A stretch of DNA of 64,000 nucleotides from Hemibagrus wyckioides. Lineage: Eukaryota; Chordata; Actinopteri; Siluriformes; Bagridae. Shown here in pieces: positions 1-19,496 of the stretch (positions are counted from its first letter, which is position 1; every line of letters begins with the position of its first letter). The position numbers were made by a program, and so were the translations under genes. Location of the stretch: positions 19,198,157 through 19,262,156 of the forward strand of contig NC_080718.1 of the NCBI RefSeq assembly GCF_019097595.1, read 5' to 3'. A model generated the notes under the pieces. The model saw only the letters and a list, made by a program, of their open reading frames with translations. It was not told the DNA's origin and ran no database searches.

Positions 1-7471
<7,471 letters not shown>

Positions 7472-7584
7472 GTTTGAGAAATATGTTATTTTTCACTTCT
7501 GTAAGCCAGAAAAGGAGAAATGTGAAAGTTGCACCATTAATTACTCCTTATTGTCAATATACTATGATAAAGTACACAATGTAC

Positions 7585-7890
7585 AATGAAGATCATTTAT
7601 TTTATTTATTCATCTTCAGTAACCACATTATCCTGGTTAGGACTGTCATGGGTTCAGAAACACTGGGCACAAGGCAAAAGAATTCATGGCAGATGAGACA
7701 CCAATCCCTCACAGGCCATTCACACACCTTCATCCTATCTACAATAAACAATACAACTGTGTATTTATGGACAGTAAAAGGAAACCAAAAACCTGTAGAA
7801 AACTCATGTTAACATGAAGAGAACTCAGCACAGACAGTAATCCAAGGTTATGGTCAAACCCAGGACCCTGGTGATGTTAGTAATCATGTT
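7585..7890 (+). repeat. dispersed teleost repeat (CTTTATCCTGG-type), copy 1
   Basis: It starts with TTCATCTTCAGTAACCACAT and continues with TATCCTGGTTAGG, GAAACACTGGGCACAAGGC and CACACACCTTCAT, ending with an AACCCAGGACCCTGGTG segment. The same module recurs at 45403-45600 (plus), 41257-41356 (minus) and 47825-47935 (minus). I know this as a very common dispersed repeat in fish genomes but cannot name its family with certainty. Confidence 0.65.
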
Positions 7891-8892
7891 GCCCTTTGAA
7901 CATACATATGAATGCATTTGAATAAAGTTAGCAGATCTTTTAGGTCTTACTGTAAGTTTTATTGTTCTGTGTAGAACAATAAAAAAGATCCTTTTAGACT
8001 GGATTTCCTGGGAGGAAGATCATTTTCAAAAGCTAAGAACCATTAACTACCCAAAGAACCCTTAAAGAACCCTTAAAAAGGTTTCTCTAACTTTTAAGGA
8101 TCTAAGAGTTTAGTTTCTAAAACAGTGCATGAAATGTGCACACAATCTTGTAATTGGTTACTATGTTATTTACCTGAATATGTAAAAAAAATACATTTTA
8201 CAATGTCCTCACTTGTTTACACATTAACATTAATCAATACATGTGTAGAGCACGAACTGTACTTTAGCTTTTTATTCCATATTTAATTTACACTTAGTTT
8301 TCCACCCAGCCATCTCAGGTATTGTTGCACAGCAAACCTAGTAAGGTTATCTTGTGATAATTTGGCCTCAAGGAGGGTATTAATATTTAAAATGGATGAC
8401 CTAATTCCATCAGCAAGGTGGGGATGCATTTCAAAGCCTGACATTGTAATAATATAGATTATTACATTAATTAATAGTACATTGGTCTACATCAAATGAC
8501 TATAGCTAAATGGCATCAATTACAATTACATCAATCAGTCAGTAACTAAAAATGAGGTAGACCAAGCAAAGCAATTAAAATGGAAAAAACAAACAAACAA
8601 AGAAACTTTTATGTAAACTTTGGCAGAAGCATTTTGCAATTTTAATGGAAAACAAATCCCAGACACAGCTATCTAATATAACTGCCAATTGTCATAAAAG
8701 TTCATTTGTAGTTGTTCTGTATCTACATAAACAAAGGTGATTATGTCTTTCCTCAGGATTATAAATACAGAGCAATCTGTTAGCACTTCTAATTTACACA
8801 TATAAAGGTCAAATTCAATGGTAAACTTTGAGAGACTGTGATATAATCTCAAAAGCTGGTTAAAAAAATAAAGATGGTTTAATATGAATTAC

Positions 8893-8897
<5 letters not shown>

Positions 8898-8974
<77 letters not shown>
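8898..8974. repeat. (AT)n microsatellite
   Basis: A nearly perfect AT run of about 38 units lies in the otof-slc44a intergenic region. Confidence 0.97.
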
Positions 8975-8979
<5 letters not shown>

Positions 8980-11867
8980 CAGGGCTAAACAGAGATATGT
9001 TGATTTCACATGTAACTATTTTACGATGTTGCAACGACAACCTGCCCTGTCTGTGTAATGTCCCACTTTAAAGACTCTGGTACATACAGACTTGGCAAGA
9101 GATTAGGATTAGAACAAAGGTAAACAGTGTGATATGACTTGCAGAGCTTTATGCAAAAAAATAGTACAGTTTTTAAAAGTTTACATACCATAAAATAGAC
9201 CAGATCTTCAGTTCTTCAGAGCTTCTGCATGCAGAAGAAACTCCAGTGTTTAATGTGGCTCCAAACAAGTTGTTTTACATAGTCAAAACCGACAATCACT
9301 TGACAGAAACAGAAAGGCCCCAAAAGCAAAGTAAGCCAAAAGAGTTTGGTTTGGTTCAAGGCTGGAGTTGGGCAAGAGAGATGTGATACACCAATTAATA
9401 GTGTATGAGAGCTGAACCTGAGACACTAGTAACTAGAACTAGCTCCTATTGAGAGTCATCACTCTGGGTTACCAATGACTAGGTATGCTAAAAAATGTAA
9501 CATAACACAGAACAAAATTTCAAACACATTTTACTATTTACAGTTTCAGTTCATTCTAATTGTAAGTGTAAAATTTAAAATGAATTTAAATGGACGTTTT
9601 CAATGAAGTTCAGCTTTTATCATATACCATGACCTGCTTATTGTCTCAAATCAGATATGTAAAAATGAGCTACATGTTACAAAACTATAATAGACCGGTT
9701 TTTGCATTCACTGTACTATTTTTGTGGACAAAATAATCCAGCAGCTAGCCAAACTTTGTGTTAGTTAAAACCTAAACTCTTTAAAATGTGTCTATCAGGT
9801 GAAATACATCTGCACAACAATAAATGGTTGGTTTATTGTAATGGAAAACAGTGTTCACATTTTCTTTTTTTCAGAACAAAGGCAAACTGTCTCCTACTTT
9901 AATTATTCAGCATGCATTGTTCCAGTTGGGATTTGGGACCTTTGTCCACCCAAATTGGTGTCGTGTTACTCAGCAATGCAAGATTATTAGCTTCTATTCA
10001 GCTCTTTGGTAGACTAATGTCATAATTGAAAACATGGACTGCATGCCATCTCCCAAAATATTTTGAAAGAAATCCTCTTTCATGGCTGAAGGTTAAGAAT
10101 AAAGGGCTGACAGTCTTCACATTGAGCTCCTCATGTTTAAAATGCTGTACAAATGTATGTGAATTATTCATAGCTCCTCTGGATTTGATTCACTTTTAGA
10201 AAATAGTATTCAATGCAAATTATTATTATTATTTTTTTAAATCTAGCTACTGCATGTCTCATGAATAAACCATACTATTTGTAAAGTAGATGCTGTGGTC
10301 TAATGTTGCCTGTATCCAATTAAGTGTTGCCTTTAATTTTTAATGAACGCTCATCATTGCTGCATGTTTTATCTTCATTAGACCAGCGTAATAGTCACAT
10401 TAACTGGGAGACAATAATGCATTAAAATGAAGAACATAGTAAAAGGTGCTAAGGTTATTTGGAGCTTATTTGACATGTCCTTTACAATGACTTATATGAG
10501 TAAACACATCTAAAATCAAACTCAACATGAATACAAGATCATTTTAAAGCTTCTACACTGAATTACGGAGTAACAAAACTGTCTCTAGATCATGTTTAAC
10601 TTTATTCGAAAAGCTGAGGTTTCCTTTTTCTATGTTCATTTGGTTTCTTTGGTGATGAATCTAGTTTCTAGTTAGAGCTAGGTTTGTACGCCTGATACTC
10701 CTGCTGACACAACATCGACAACCTAGCTGAGAGATCCTGCCTTTAATTACCAGATTGCGAGCAATGCATGGACAGAAGCACTCTACTGTAGTCCCCTGTA
10801 CTGCCTAATGAGGGTCACTCTTTTTGCAACTCTTTGCTGTTGCCAGCCAAGCAAAGTTAAAACCTCCAGTCTCTTACTTTGTGTATTTATGGCCAGGAGA
10901 GATTCTTTAGCTAATCTCCCTATATTTCTCATGTTACATTTGTACTCTGGACATTATTTATGTAAAAAATCTTCTCAGCAGATTCTCTACTAATTTGTAT
11001 TTCAGGCGTCATGTATGTGTGTGTTCATGACATATCCAGAATATGGTACAGCTCTCATACTTTATGTGGACCAATCATTAATGTGGTATGACAAATTAGA
11101 TAAAGTATCATCATCTGCATGCTGAATTTGAAACTTGCCAAACATATTTGGTTTTCGTCAGTCCTACCCTTAGTAAGGGGTTAAATGATGACTGCATGAA
11201 CAACAATTCTACAGAATGGCACCTTTTGCAGTGTCATCCAGGGTGAAGCAGAGCATGACTTGATACCGCCTTTGCAATCTTATCAGGGCACTGTCAAAAG
11301 CCCTTTTCTTGGCTGTAGACACGTAATCCTGCTCTCTTTGTGCTCCAGTGTCTCTTTGGCTGTTTCATCTGACTGTAATGCAATATGGCACCTCAGTACT
11401 GGGAGTTTCTGCATGGTCTGCTGACCAGCAGAAAGTCCATCATTCCAGTTGTATTCTGTCTCAATTAAAAGTATCAGCCAAATGAGCTAAATGCAAATGT
11501 ATATGAGGTAAATGTATTTTTGGTTGCTGTCTTCTACAGTATTTTGGTATTCAGCTTTCAGTAACTTGCTTTAAATAATGCATACCACTATGATCTAGAT
11601 ACAAAATTTACAGCATCAACATTGTTTGCATCAGTTAACAGTAAAAAAAAAAGAATGAGTATTGTTTCCAATATTGGTGCCCATAACTCAGTCTTTAAAA
11701 AAGTATAATCTAAAACTGATAAATAAAACTTTTTAATATCTCATAAAACGGAAACAGATATTCAAAAAAGTATAAACTTCATTCAAAATCTCAACAAGAG
11801 GTTACATCTCAATTGGGAACAGAAGGATAGTGTCTTTATTCCTTTTGATGGAATAAGACCAATTGTG

Positions 11868-11985
11868 GGTAAGGTTCAAGTAGATCAATCTCAATATTAA
11901 ACAGTGACACCCCATATAAAAATACAAATTGCTCTAGCCTTTTGGTTATGTACACTGAGCATTATGCTTTATAAAGTAGACTATA
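11868..11985. repeat. direct repeat flanking the ghost-exon block, left copy
   Basis: Contains TAGATCAATCTC, a divergent middle, then GCTCTAGCCTTTTGGTTAT and ACACTGAGCATT. It matches 12362-12475 in the same orientation with moderate divergence, so the dead exon lies between two related direct repeats. Confidence 0.75.
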
Positions 11986-12310
11986 GTGAAACGCCTGCCA
12001 CCTGCTGGTCTGACAGGGAACTATCCCAGTAGCTCCTGACAATTCAATCTCATAATTTGAAACTTGGTTATAGTTTATAGATTAAAATCTTATAATACTG
12101 AAGCCATACTGCTCTTACTGCTTTCTCTTTCATGGGAACCTGCCCCATATGACCGGACATTCAGTGGCCCTATTTATAAAAGGAAAAGCCTGAACTCACC
12201 ATTTTACATACTGTTTACTTTAGAAAACAAAATTCAATGATCAATCCATGTCAGACACAGACCTTTATAAAATTGTTAAATTAAGACAATAGAAATCATT
12301 TTAATAATCT
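11983..12310 (+). pseudogene. dead duplicate of slc44a exon 2 and flanking intron
   Basis: The block aligns with 13770-14090, which holds the working exon 2. It shares the lead-in ACTATAGTGAAACGCCTGCC, the exon body, and the trailing CTGAACTCACCATTTTACAT. The exon copy is 12134-12182, 49 nt, the same length as the working exon at 13893-13941. Its acceptor AG reads AT and its donor GT reads GA, so it should not splice. The frame is nonetheless open and would read EPAPYDRTFSGPIYKR. It lies upstream of exon 1, outside the transcribed gene as I model it. Confidence 0.85.
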
Positions 12311-12361
12311 GTAGCTATATCATAAAAGTAGAATTTTGACCAATAATGGTTCTGTGTTTTT

Positions 12362-12475
12362 AGGAGTAGATCAATCTCCTATATTAACCAGTCACACGTC
12401 TTATAATAATACAAACTGCTCTAGCCTTTTGGTTATTTACACTGAGCATTTATTTAAGATAACACAAAGCAGACA
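12362..12475. repeat. direct repeat flanking the ghost-exon block, right copy
   Basis: Shares TAGATCAATCTC, GCTCTAGCCTTTTGGTTAT and ACACTGAGCATT with 11868-11985. Confidence 0.75.
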
Positions 12476-12972
12476 TAAACCATACCTTTCTGACACACTG
12501 GACATATTGCACAATGTATCCACTGGTGTACTATTGGTACCAGTTATGTATTAATAACAAATTAACAGCATTATTGCCATGATGAGTTGAGGGGGTGGAC
12601 TGGTCTTAAGCCTTAGTCTCCCGGGATGAAAATGGGTCCCACTCCGGCCCTGGGCCTTATGGTAAGCTTGTGCATGTACAGGTGCACTGTCAGTGAATGA
12701 AAAGCATTGCAGAGATTCATGAGTTTAGATTTGCCTAGGGATCTGTCACAGGTTTTGTGTGTGTGTGTGTGAATGCAACAGATGAAGGTGGTTTACTCCC
12801 TAAATACTCAGTGACCACAGCGTTTTTCTAAAGGTTATAAGAGAGAAACTAAATGTGGTATAGGATGTTTCAAAACATATATGATGGTCAGGTGTCCTAA
12901 TATTAAGTGTATTGTATATGCCTCCTGAGTACCATTTTTATCATTTGCTCTGTTTATATTTAATGTAAGGTT

Positions 12973-12998
12973 AACACACACACACACACACACGCACG

Positions 12999-13036
<38 letters not shown>
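12973..13036. repeat. (CA)n / (CG)n compound microsatellite
   Basis: A run of about 32 CA or CG units, with a CGCGCG core, lies about 340 bp upstream of the slc44a start codon. Confidence 0.97.
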
Positions 13037-13039
<3 letters not shown>

Positions 13040-13067
13040 CCTGTGACGTGTGACGTGTGATGTATGA

Positions 13068-13144
13068 TTCTGATTCTAATTCCGATTCTAATTCCGTTGC
13101 CATAGTGCGATACTTGACAGTGCGATACTTGACAGTGCGATAGT
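13068..13144. repeat. two short minisatellite arrays
   Basis: Two copies of a 12 bp unit (GATTCTAATTCC) are followed by three copies of a 15 bp unit (AGTGCGATACTTGAC; the last is partial). The arrays sit 230-300 bp upstream of the slc44a start codon. Confidence 0.85.
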
Positions 13145-13373
13145 GACTTACTGAAGAGCATTTACTGGTAGGTCAGGACTATTAGGATTATTGTTGTTAT
13201 TGTTGCTATTATTATTATTATTATTATTAGACACTGAAACGTTATTTCACGTTATTTATATTGATTATTCTGCATTAAAACGTTGTAAGTGATTTATGTT
13301 AAGACATAAGTCTTACACATCTTTTTCTTTCAGTTTCAGTTTTCAAATACTGAGGAGATATATATATAAAAAA

Positions 13374-16300
13374 ATGACGATGTACAGAAAAGAGAAAGAT
13401 AACGAGTACGGTAAGTGTTGATTATTTATTTATTTTTTGAGCCTGAAAGAAAAATCTATGTAACGGTCCGGAGACGCCGCCTGAAGCGGGGCTTGAACCA
13501 GGATCTGCTCGGTAGTCAGACCCATAGGCAGGAGAAAAACCAGGCACTGCTTTATGAACATAAAACAAAACTATAACGCGACAACAAACTTGAACATAAA
13601 CAAATAGAACACGGGTAACGAAAACATGATCATCACATAGATACCTGGAATAGATAACAGCGAAGACAGTCACAAAATGGCTGATATATAACAGGTAGCA
13701 CATTAGGGGAAATGGGGAACGGGAAATGGGAACAATATGAAGCACACGAGGGAAAAATAACATCAAGCAGACTATAGTGAAACGCCTGCCACCTGCTGGT
13801 CTGGCAGGGAACTGTCCCAGTAGCTCATGATAATTCAACTGTCTCACAATGTGAAACGCTGTTAAATAAATCATTGAATTTTTCTCTTTCAGGGGAACCT
13901 GCCCCATATGATCCGACATTCAGTGGCCCTGTTAAAAAAAGGTAAAGCCTGAACTCACCATTTTACATACTGTTTACTTTAGAGAACAAAATTCAATCAT
14001 CAAACCACATCATGCTTTTCGCTGATGTCAGGACCTGTAAAAAAATGTTAAATTAAGACAATAATAATAATAATTTTAATAATCGGTAACTGTAACTTTG
14101 CCTCATGAACAGATGGAGTTGTGAACACTAATGCATTTTTTTTTTCTTTTAGGGCATGTACTGATGTCTTGTGCTGCATTATTTTCTTTGCTGCAATGGT
14201 TGGATATGTTATTCTCGGGGGAGCTGGTAAGATGAAATAATGAATTTACTATTGCTTTCTATCAACACAGAGCCTGAAATGCTTTATGTGTATTAAACTG
14301 TTCATGATTTGTAATCTTTTATCTTGACTAATTTTGTTCTACAGCTTGGCTTTATGGAAACCCCCAATATATTATCTATCAGCAGAACTCTGCTGGAGGA
14401 TTCTGCGGAATTGGACCCAACGTGTAAGTCTCTGGGATACACGAGTAACCTGTAGATATTTACAGCTATACTTTTATTTAGGAACACCTCCACACCTGCA
14501 CATTCATGCAAATCTCTAATCAGCCAATCATGTAGCAACGGCCCAATGCATAAAATCATGCAGATAGAGGTCAAGAGTTTCACTTAATGTTCACATCAAA
14601 TAGCAGAATGGGGAAGAAGTGTGTTCTCTGTGATTTTAACCATGGCATGCTTTTTAGTGCCAAATTGACTGGTTTGAGTGTTTCAGAAACTGATTATCTC
14701 CTGGGAATTTCTCAAACGACTGTTTCTAGAGGATACTTGGAATGGTGTGAAAAATAAAAAAAAAACTTTTTGTGAGTGGAAGATTTGTGGGTGAAACGCC
14801 TTTCTGATAAGAGAGATCAGAGGAGAATGACCAGACTGGTTTGAAACTATAGTGACTCAAATAAGTATTCTTTATAAATTTGGCGATCAGAAAAGCATCT
14901 CAGAACACACAGCAGACATTGAGGTGGATAAGCTACAACAGCAGAAGTTATTTTTGCTTTTCACATCATTCTATGTAAACTCTAGAGACTGTTATGTGTG
15001 AAAAAAGAGGTGTACCGATGTTCCTAATAAAGTGAACAATTGGTGTATTTCCTATTAAAACAAAACAATTTAAACACAAAATAATTAAAACATGATAATC
15101 AGATTTATGTGTGGGTGCTAAGCCTCATTTGTATTTCTGTATCTCTTCCTTCTCAGTGACAAACCCAACGTATTTTATTTTGATGTGCTGAAGTGTGCCT
15201 CTGCAGCCAATGTAACAGCTGCAACATTCAAGGGCCTTCAATGTCCAACGACTCAAGTACGTTTACACACTTTCACATATTTTTACCTAGATCACGACAA
15301 AGGTTTAATATGCTATATGTATGCAAACTAGCGTTTATCACAAGGTTGTGCAGTTTGAATCTTTCTTATGTCCTGTGATGCTGTGAAGTTGCTGTAGATA
15401 TTGGAATATATAACCACTATAATTATTCCTTTATAGGGTCTGTAACCATTTCTTTTGCTCTCTGTGTGTGTAGGTGTGCGTTAAGAAGTGCCCCTCAGCA
15501 TTTTGGTTTTTGCCCCCTGAGGCATTCATTGCAGGGGCAAAACCTAAAGAATTCTTCCAACAGGAGTTGTGTGACCCCAGTTTGGACCTTGCTCAGACCA
15601 CACTTGTAAGCTGGACAGTTAGCTCTTTATAAATCTCTGTATTTAATTCTTAGTAATATTCTGCATGAAATTGTTCTGCTGCAGATTTTAATACAATTTC
15701 TTCCACAGACAGTGCAAGAGATCCTAAACAAAGATCTGTGCCCAGCATATTATATGCCAACCAAACAAGGTATGGACCATATACATGCCAAACAGATGAT
15801 GATCACTCACCCTTTGTGTGTTTTGTTCTTTAATGATTTCTCTCTTTCTCTAGTTCAGGGAAAATGTTTGCCAAATTTTGACCCAAAGGACATTCCATCA
15901 GATTTCAGTGTCCCTGGATTAACTTTGGATGAAAAAACACTGAAGAACATAATGGATGCTACAAGGTAATACGGACACACACACACACACACATGATATC
16001 TGTTGCTTTTTTTTTTTTAAATAAATATCTTGTACTGATTGATATAAATGACTTGCGTTTGCAGCGCTCTCCGTTCAGGATTTAATGCGAAATCCATGAA
16101 AGTCAGGATCATTGAAGACCTTGCCTTTACATGGTATTGGATATTAATGTAAGCAAATTTCATATCAGTGGCAATGATCTCATGCATTAAAAAATAATTT
16201 AAAAATGTAAAACATTTTATAAATTTTAAAAATGTATAAATTTCTCTGTCTATCTCAGAGGTTTGGTGATCACTTTGGTGGTAAGTATGGTGCTTATTCT

Positions 16301-19300
16301 GCTGATGCGATTCTGCGTGTCATTGGTGGTCGTGGTGCTTCTCGTCGGTGTCCTATCAGTGGGAGCATATGGTAGGTTTCTGATTTTCCTAAACACTGAT
16401 TCTGGCATAGTGCTAATGCTGATTTACTCACATGCTTGCAAGTCCTGCATGTGAGAGAATCAATAACTGAGTGACTAAAGTGTCTGCGCTCTCTGTCTTA
16501 GGCATTTACCAGTGCTACCAGGGTTATCAGGCAATCATAAACTCACAGCACACACTGAGTGAGCTCAGCCTTCAGTCCAAGATGTCAGACATCCTTCAAG
16601 TGAAGGAGATCTGGCTGGCTTTCTGTGAGTACTTCCTGCTTCTTTATCCCAAACTGTAAAGTTACATGGAGTCAAACATGCAACAGTTAATGACACTTAA
16701 TTCAAATTAGAAACAAATTCTGCCTTTACTGCATTGAAAATAATGTTTGATCTGATGTATATGTTACAGTGGTGATTGTGTCCCTGCTGGAGTTCATCCT
16801 GTTGGTGCTGTTTGTTTCATGTTTAAGAAAAGGATTTTTGAAAGCTTTGGCAATGATGAGGCAGTGTAGCAAGTAAGTACTTTTCAGCACAGAAAATAAT
16901 ACAAACCAACTATTCTGTTATTGGCATTTAACTAATCAATCAAGAAGTATTTTTTGTGTTTAAGATATGGCTTTAGGCTGTTGTTGACTTTTGTGCTTTG
17001 TGTTGTGTGCAGGGCAATGGGTGCCATGTTCTCTGTGATGGTGTTTCCTTTGGTCACATTTCTGTTGGTCACACTCTGTGCGAGCTTCTGCGCAGTGACT
17101 AGCATGTATCCTTTCTGCCCACACTTCATTCCTGCACCTCCTGTAATTCAGTACTGAACAGTGAATAAGTAATACAATTAAAACTATAAAAATACCCCAA
17201 AATATGTTTGCATCACTAATCTATGAGAGCTGTGCCCTTGACTATTTTACCTTAGAAATCTGGCTACTTCTGGACTGCCAGTGTACTATAAAGTTGCACT
17301 GAATTCATCAAATCCAGAATGTGCTGTCATCACAGGCAACCAACCATGTGTCCCAGAGGTCAGTGACACACACACACACACACACACACACACCAGTCAA
17401 ATGAATAGGTTCATACACAGAAAAAGTAAAATGCCATTTCAAGCATAACAGTATGAGATTCACAGTACAGTTATAGGTGCTAAGTTGTACTAGTGATTAA
17501 TTTGGATTTCCTGCTCACATTGTGCACCCTTTTTTGTCTTCCTCTTTTTTCCCCTCTCGTTTTATTTTTCTGTTTAGTCTTTCAAGGCTTCGGACTACCC
17601 CAACTGTCCTGTGCGCTGTGTCTTTGCTCAATATGATGAGGAAGGCGGGTTTCTCCAGAGATATGCCAAATACTTTCAGATTTATAATTTCCTGGCATGT
17701 TTCTGGTGTCTTCATTTTATCATCGCATTGAGCCAGTGCACACTTGCCAGAACCTTCAGTACCTACTACTGGTCTTTGAGTAAACCACAGACCATTAGGC
17801 GTTCTACTCTCTGCAGAGCATTGTTCCAGACATTACGGTATGGTACATTCCTCTCTGGTCTCATTTCTAATTTGCTCACATCCTGTACTAATCCCTGTAA
17901 CTTTGCTTTCTGAAGGTACCATACTGGCTCCTTGGCGTTTGGTGCTGTCTTTGTTAATATGTTCCAGGGCATCCGGATTGTGCTGCAGTATCTTAAGAAT
18001 GTCACAAAAGGTAAAAAAATATTTACAATCCTCTTCACCCTACTACTTTATCCCACTTTATTCTTAGTGTATGTGTATTTAATGTTGCTGATTTATGACA
18101 CTAATAATTAATGCTCTGTGGTTCTCCCAGGTGGACAGAGATGCAGTTGGTGCTGTTGTCCTCTGATTATCATCCTGAGATCATGCTTCTCCGCCTTGGA
18201 TACCGTCATCAAATACTTCAACAGGAACACATACATAATGGTCTGTAATTAATTCACAAAAATGTAGTTACTAAGTATTTCACTGTAGCAAATTTATTGT
18301 TTAATTCAGACAACTACCATGAATTTAAATGATGTATACAGTAGGTGAACATGCCTTTGACATGGTTGTGGCCAGAATCAATTCTAAATGACATTACCCA
18401 TCAGCCCCAGCACATCACATATCACACATCCCCAATGATCACTCAATACCTCTTCTGTCACCTTAATGTTACCTCCAGCATTTGTGACAATCTTATATAG
18501 CTATATGTTACATTATTAATTCTTATTATGCTTTGGCAACTAACAAGTGTACAACTTGACTAATCATATGTATTTATGTGTGTACAGATTGCGGTCTACG
18601 GGGACAACTTCTTCATATCGGCTAGGAATGCTTGCATGCTCTGGGGAAGGAATAAGGACCGGTAAGCTGTCACAAATCCTTCATGTTTCATTTGATTTAC
18701 CGTGTTTGTGTGTTTGTGTGTGCATTGTGTGCAAAATCAGAGCTTGAATTCATTTTTGACCAATGACTTTCATGTACTTGATTTGTTTTCATAGCATTTA
18801 ACACATTGTTATTCACAGAGTACTGGTGGTGGACCGAGTTACAGACTTGCTGCTGTTCTTCGCAAGAATACTGGTGGTTGGAGCAATAGGTTTGAAACAC
18901 AATGTCACATTACAACATCATATTACAAATACAATCCTGTGCTGGAAATGATCAAGAGACTAAGTTTTTGTTCCTTTGTCCTTTAAGGTGTTTTGTCTTT
19001 CTGCTTCTTCTCTGGAGAAATCAGAGTGTCAGCAGACATCTTCCAGGCTGAATTGCTAAACATTTTCTGGCTGCCTATTCTTGTAGGTTCTACCACAACC
19101 ACCAAGAAATGTTTAAATATAATAGAATAAAGGTTCGATTTTACAGTTGTACAAACTTTTTTCTGTTTGTTAAAGGTCCTGATGGTTGGATCGTACTTCA
19201 TTGCTCTCGGCTGCTTCAGTGTGTACAGCATGGGTGTGGACACGTTCACCCTGTGTGTCAGTAAGTAGCACGTAGAAGACACATACTTCATATGAGCGTT

Positions 19301-19496
19301 GAATACACACATATTTGTCAGTTAATGTGTTTGATTCAGTCTAACAGCAAAAGGCTAGAAAATCCTATTTACAATTTATGTGTTTGTTCTCTCTTTAGTG
19401 GATGATCTGGAGCGCCATGATGGGACTCTACAGAGACCCTACATGTCAAGGAGCATGATGGAGATCCTTCAAAAGCAAAAAGAATTTGATGTTTAA
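13374..19496 (+). CDS. choline transporter-like protein, SLC44A2/4/5 group, 22 exons, complete
   Basis: SLC44 (CTL) proteins are plasma-membrane or mitochondrial carriers for choline and related cations. Exons: 13374-13410, 13893-13941, 14153-14226, 14345-14423, 15157-15256, 15474-15605, 15709-15769, 15854-15965, 16065-16148, 16259-16371, 16502-16624, 16770-16872, 17013-17105, 17256-17358, 17578-17837, 17916-18010, 18131-18240, 18588-18661, 18819-18889, 18988-19082, 19176-19260, 19399-19496. All are GT-AG and join to 716 codons plus stop, normal for the family. The N-terminus reads EYGEPAPYDPTFSGP and then CTDVLCC, followed by a first membrane segment and a large cysteine-rich extracellular loop. 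Membrane segments cluster at about residues 238-285, 318-342, 356-384, 457-480, 509-530, 606-632 and 650-676. RYHTGSLAFGA and NRNTYIMIAVYG are family signatures. I cannot choose the exact paralogue, so no symbol is given. Confidence 0.95.
13440..13560 (-). repeat. possible tRNA-derived (SINE-like) fragment in slc44a intron 1
   Basis: On the minus strand, GGTTCAAGCC (13493-13502) fits the RNA polymerase III B-box consensus and sits in an unusually GC-rich patch (CGGTCCGGAGACGCCGCC nearby). No clear A-box or repeated tail was found, so a SINE relic is only a possibility. Confidence 0.3.
14461..15046 (+). mobile_element. internally deleted Tc1-like element in slc44a intron 4
   Basis: The left end carries TTTAGGAACACCTCCACACC and the right end TGTTCCTAATAAAGTGAACA, matching the termini of a widespread fish Tc1 family. 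It holds the 5' leader and the N-terminal transposase region, then jumps to sequence near the 3' end: about 590 bp against 1.6 kb for full-length members. The termini are degraded, so it is an old, immobile copy. It sits in the intron between 14345-14423 and 15157-15256. Confidence 0.85.
14608..14757 (+). pseudogene. Tc1-like transposase N-terminal fragment (helix-turn-helix)
   Basis: An open stretch begins MGKKCVLCDFNHGM and continues with GLSVSETDYLLGISQTTVSR and YLEWCEK before a stop. This corresponds to the paired-like DNA-binding helix-turn-helix of Tc1 transposases. The catalytic DDE domain is absent, so the fragment cannot encode an active enzyme. Confidence 0.85.
17366..17393. repeat. 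(CA)n microsatellite just after slc44a exon 14
   Basis: About 14 CA units begin 7 bp inside the intron that follows exon 17256-17358. Confidence 0.95.

Larger units (their letters stand above)
7472..13373. other. divergent intergenic region between otof and the slc44a gene
   Basis: This 5.9 kb holds no coding exon that I can support on either strand. It is AT-rich and contains a dispersed repeat near its left end, the AT microsatellite, a duplicated block with a dead slc44a exon 2, and simple repeats close to the slc44a start. Promoters for both genes should lie here, but I see no convincing TATA or initiator pair next to either start. Confidence 0.6.

Noticed and set aside
12883..12903. GATGGTCAGGTGTCC, as in Tc1-type MITE ends.
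   Set aside because: Only about 15 bp match and the adjoining terminus is absent; too short to call.
12835..13161. 108-codon minus-strand frame rich in Cys, Val and Arg.
   Set aside because: It reads through the CA/CG microsatellite and short tandem arrays; no splice or family support.
13485..13515. A true tRNA gene, suggested by the B-box-like GGTTCAAGCC.
   Set aside because: No cloverleaf, anticodon arm or A-box could be drawn around it.
13422..13919. 165-codon minus-strand frame.
   Set aside because: Overlaps slc44a exon 2 on the opposite strand and mixes unrelated intron sequence; no recognisable domain.
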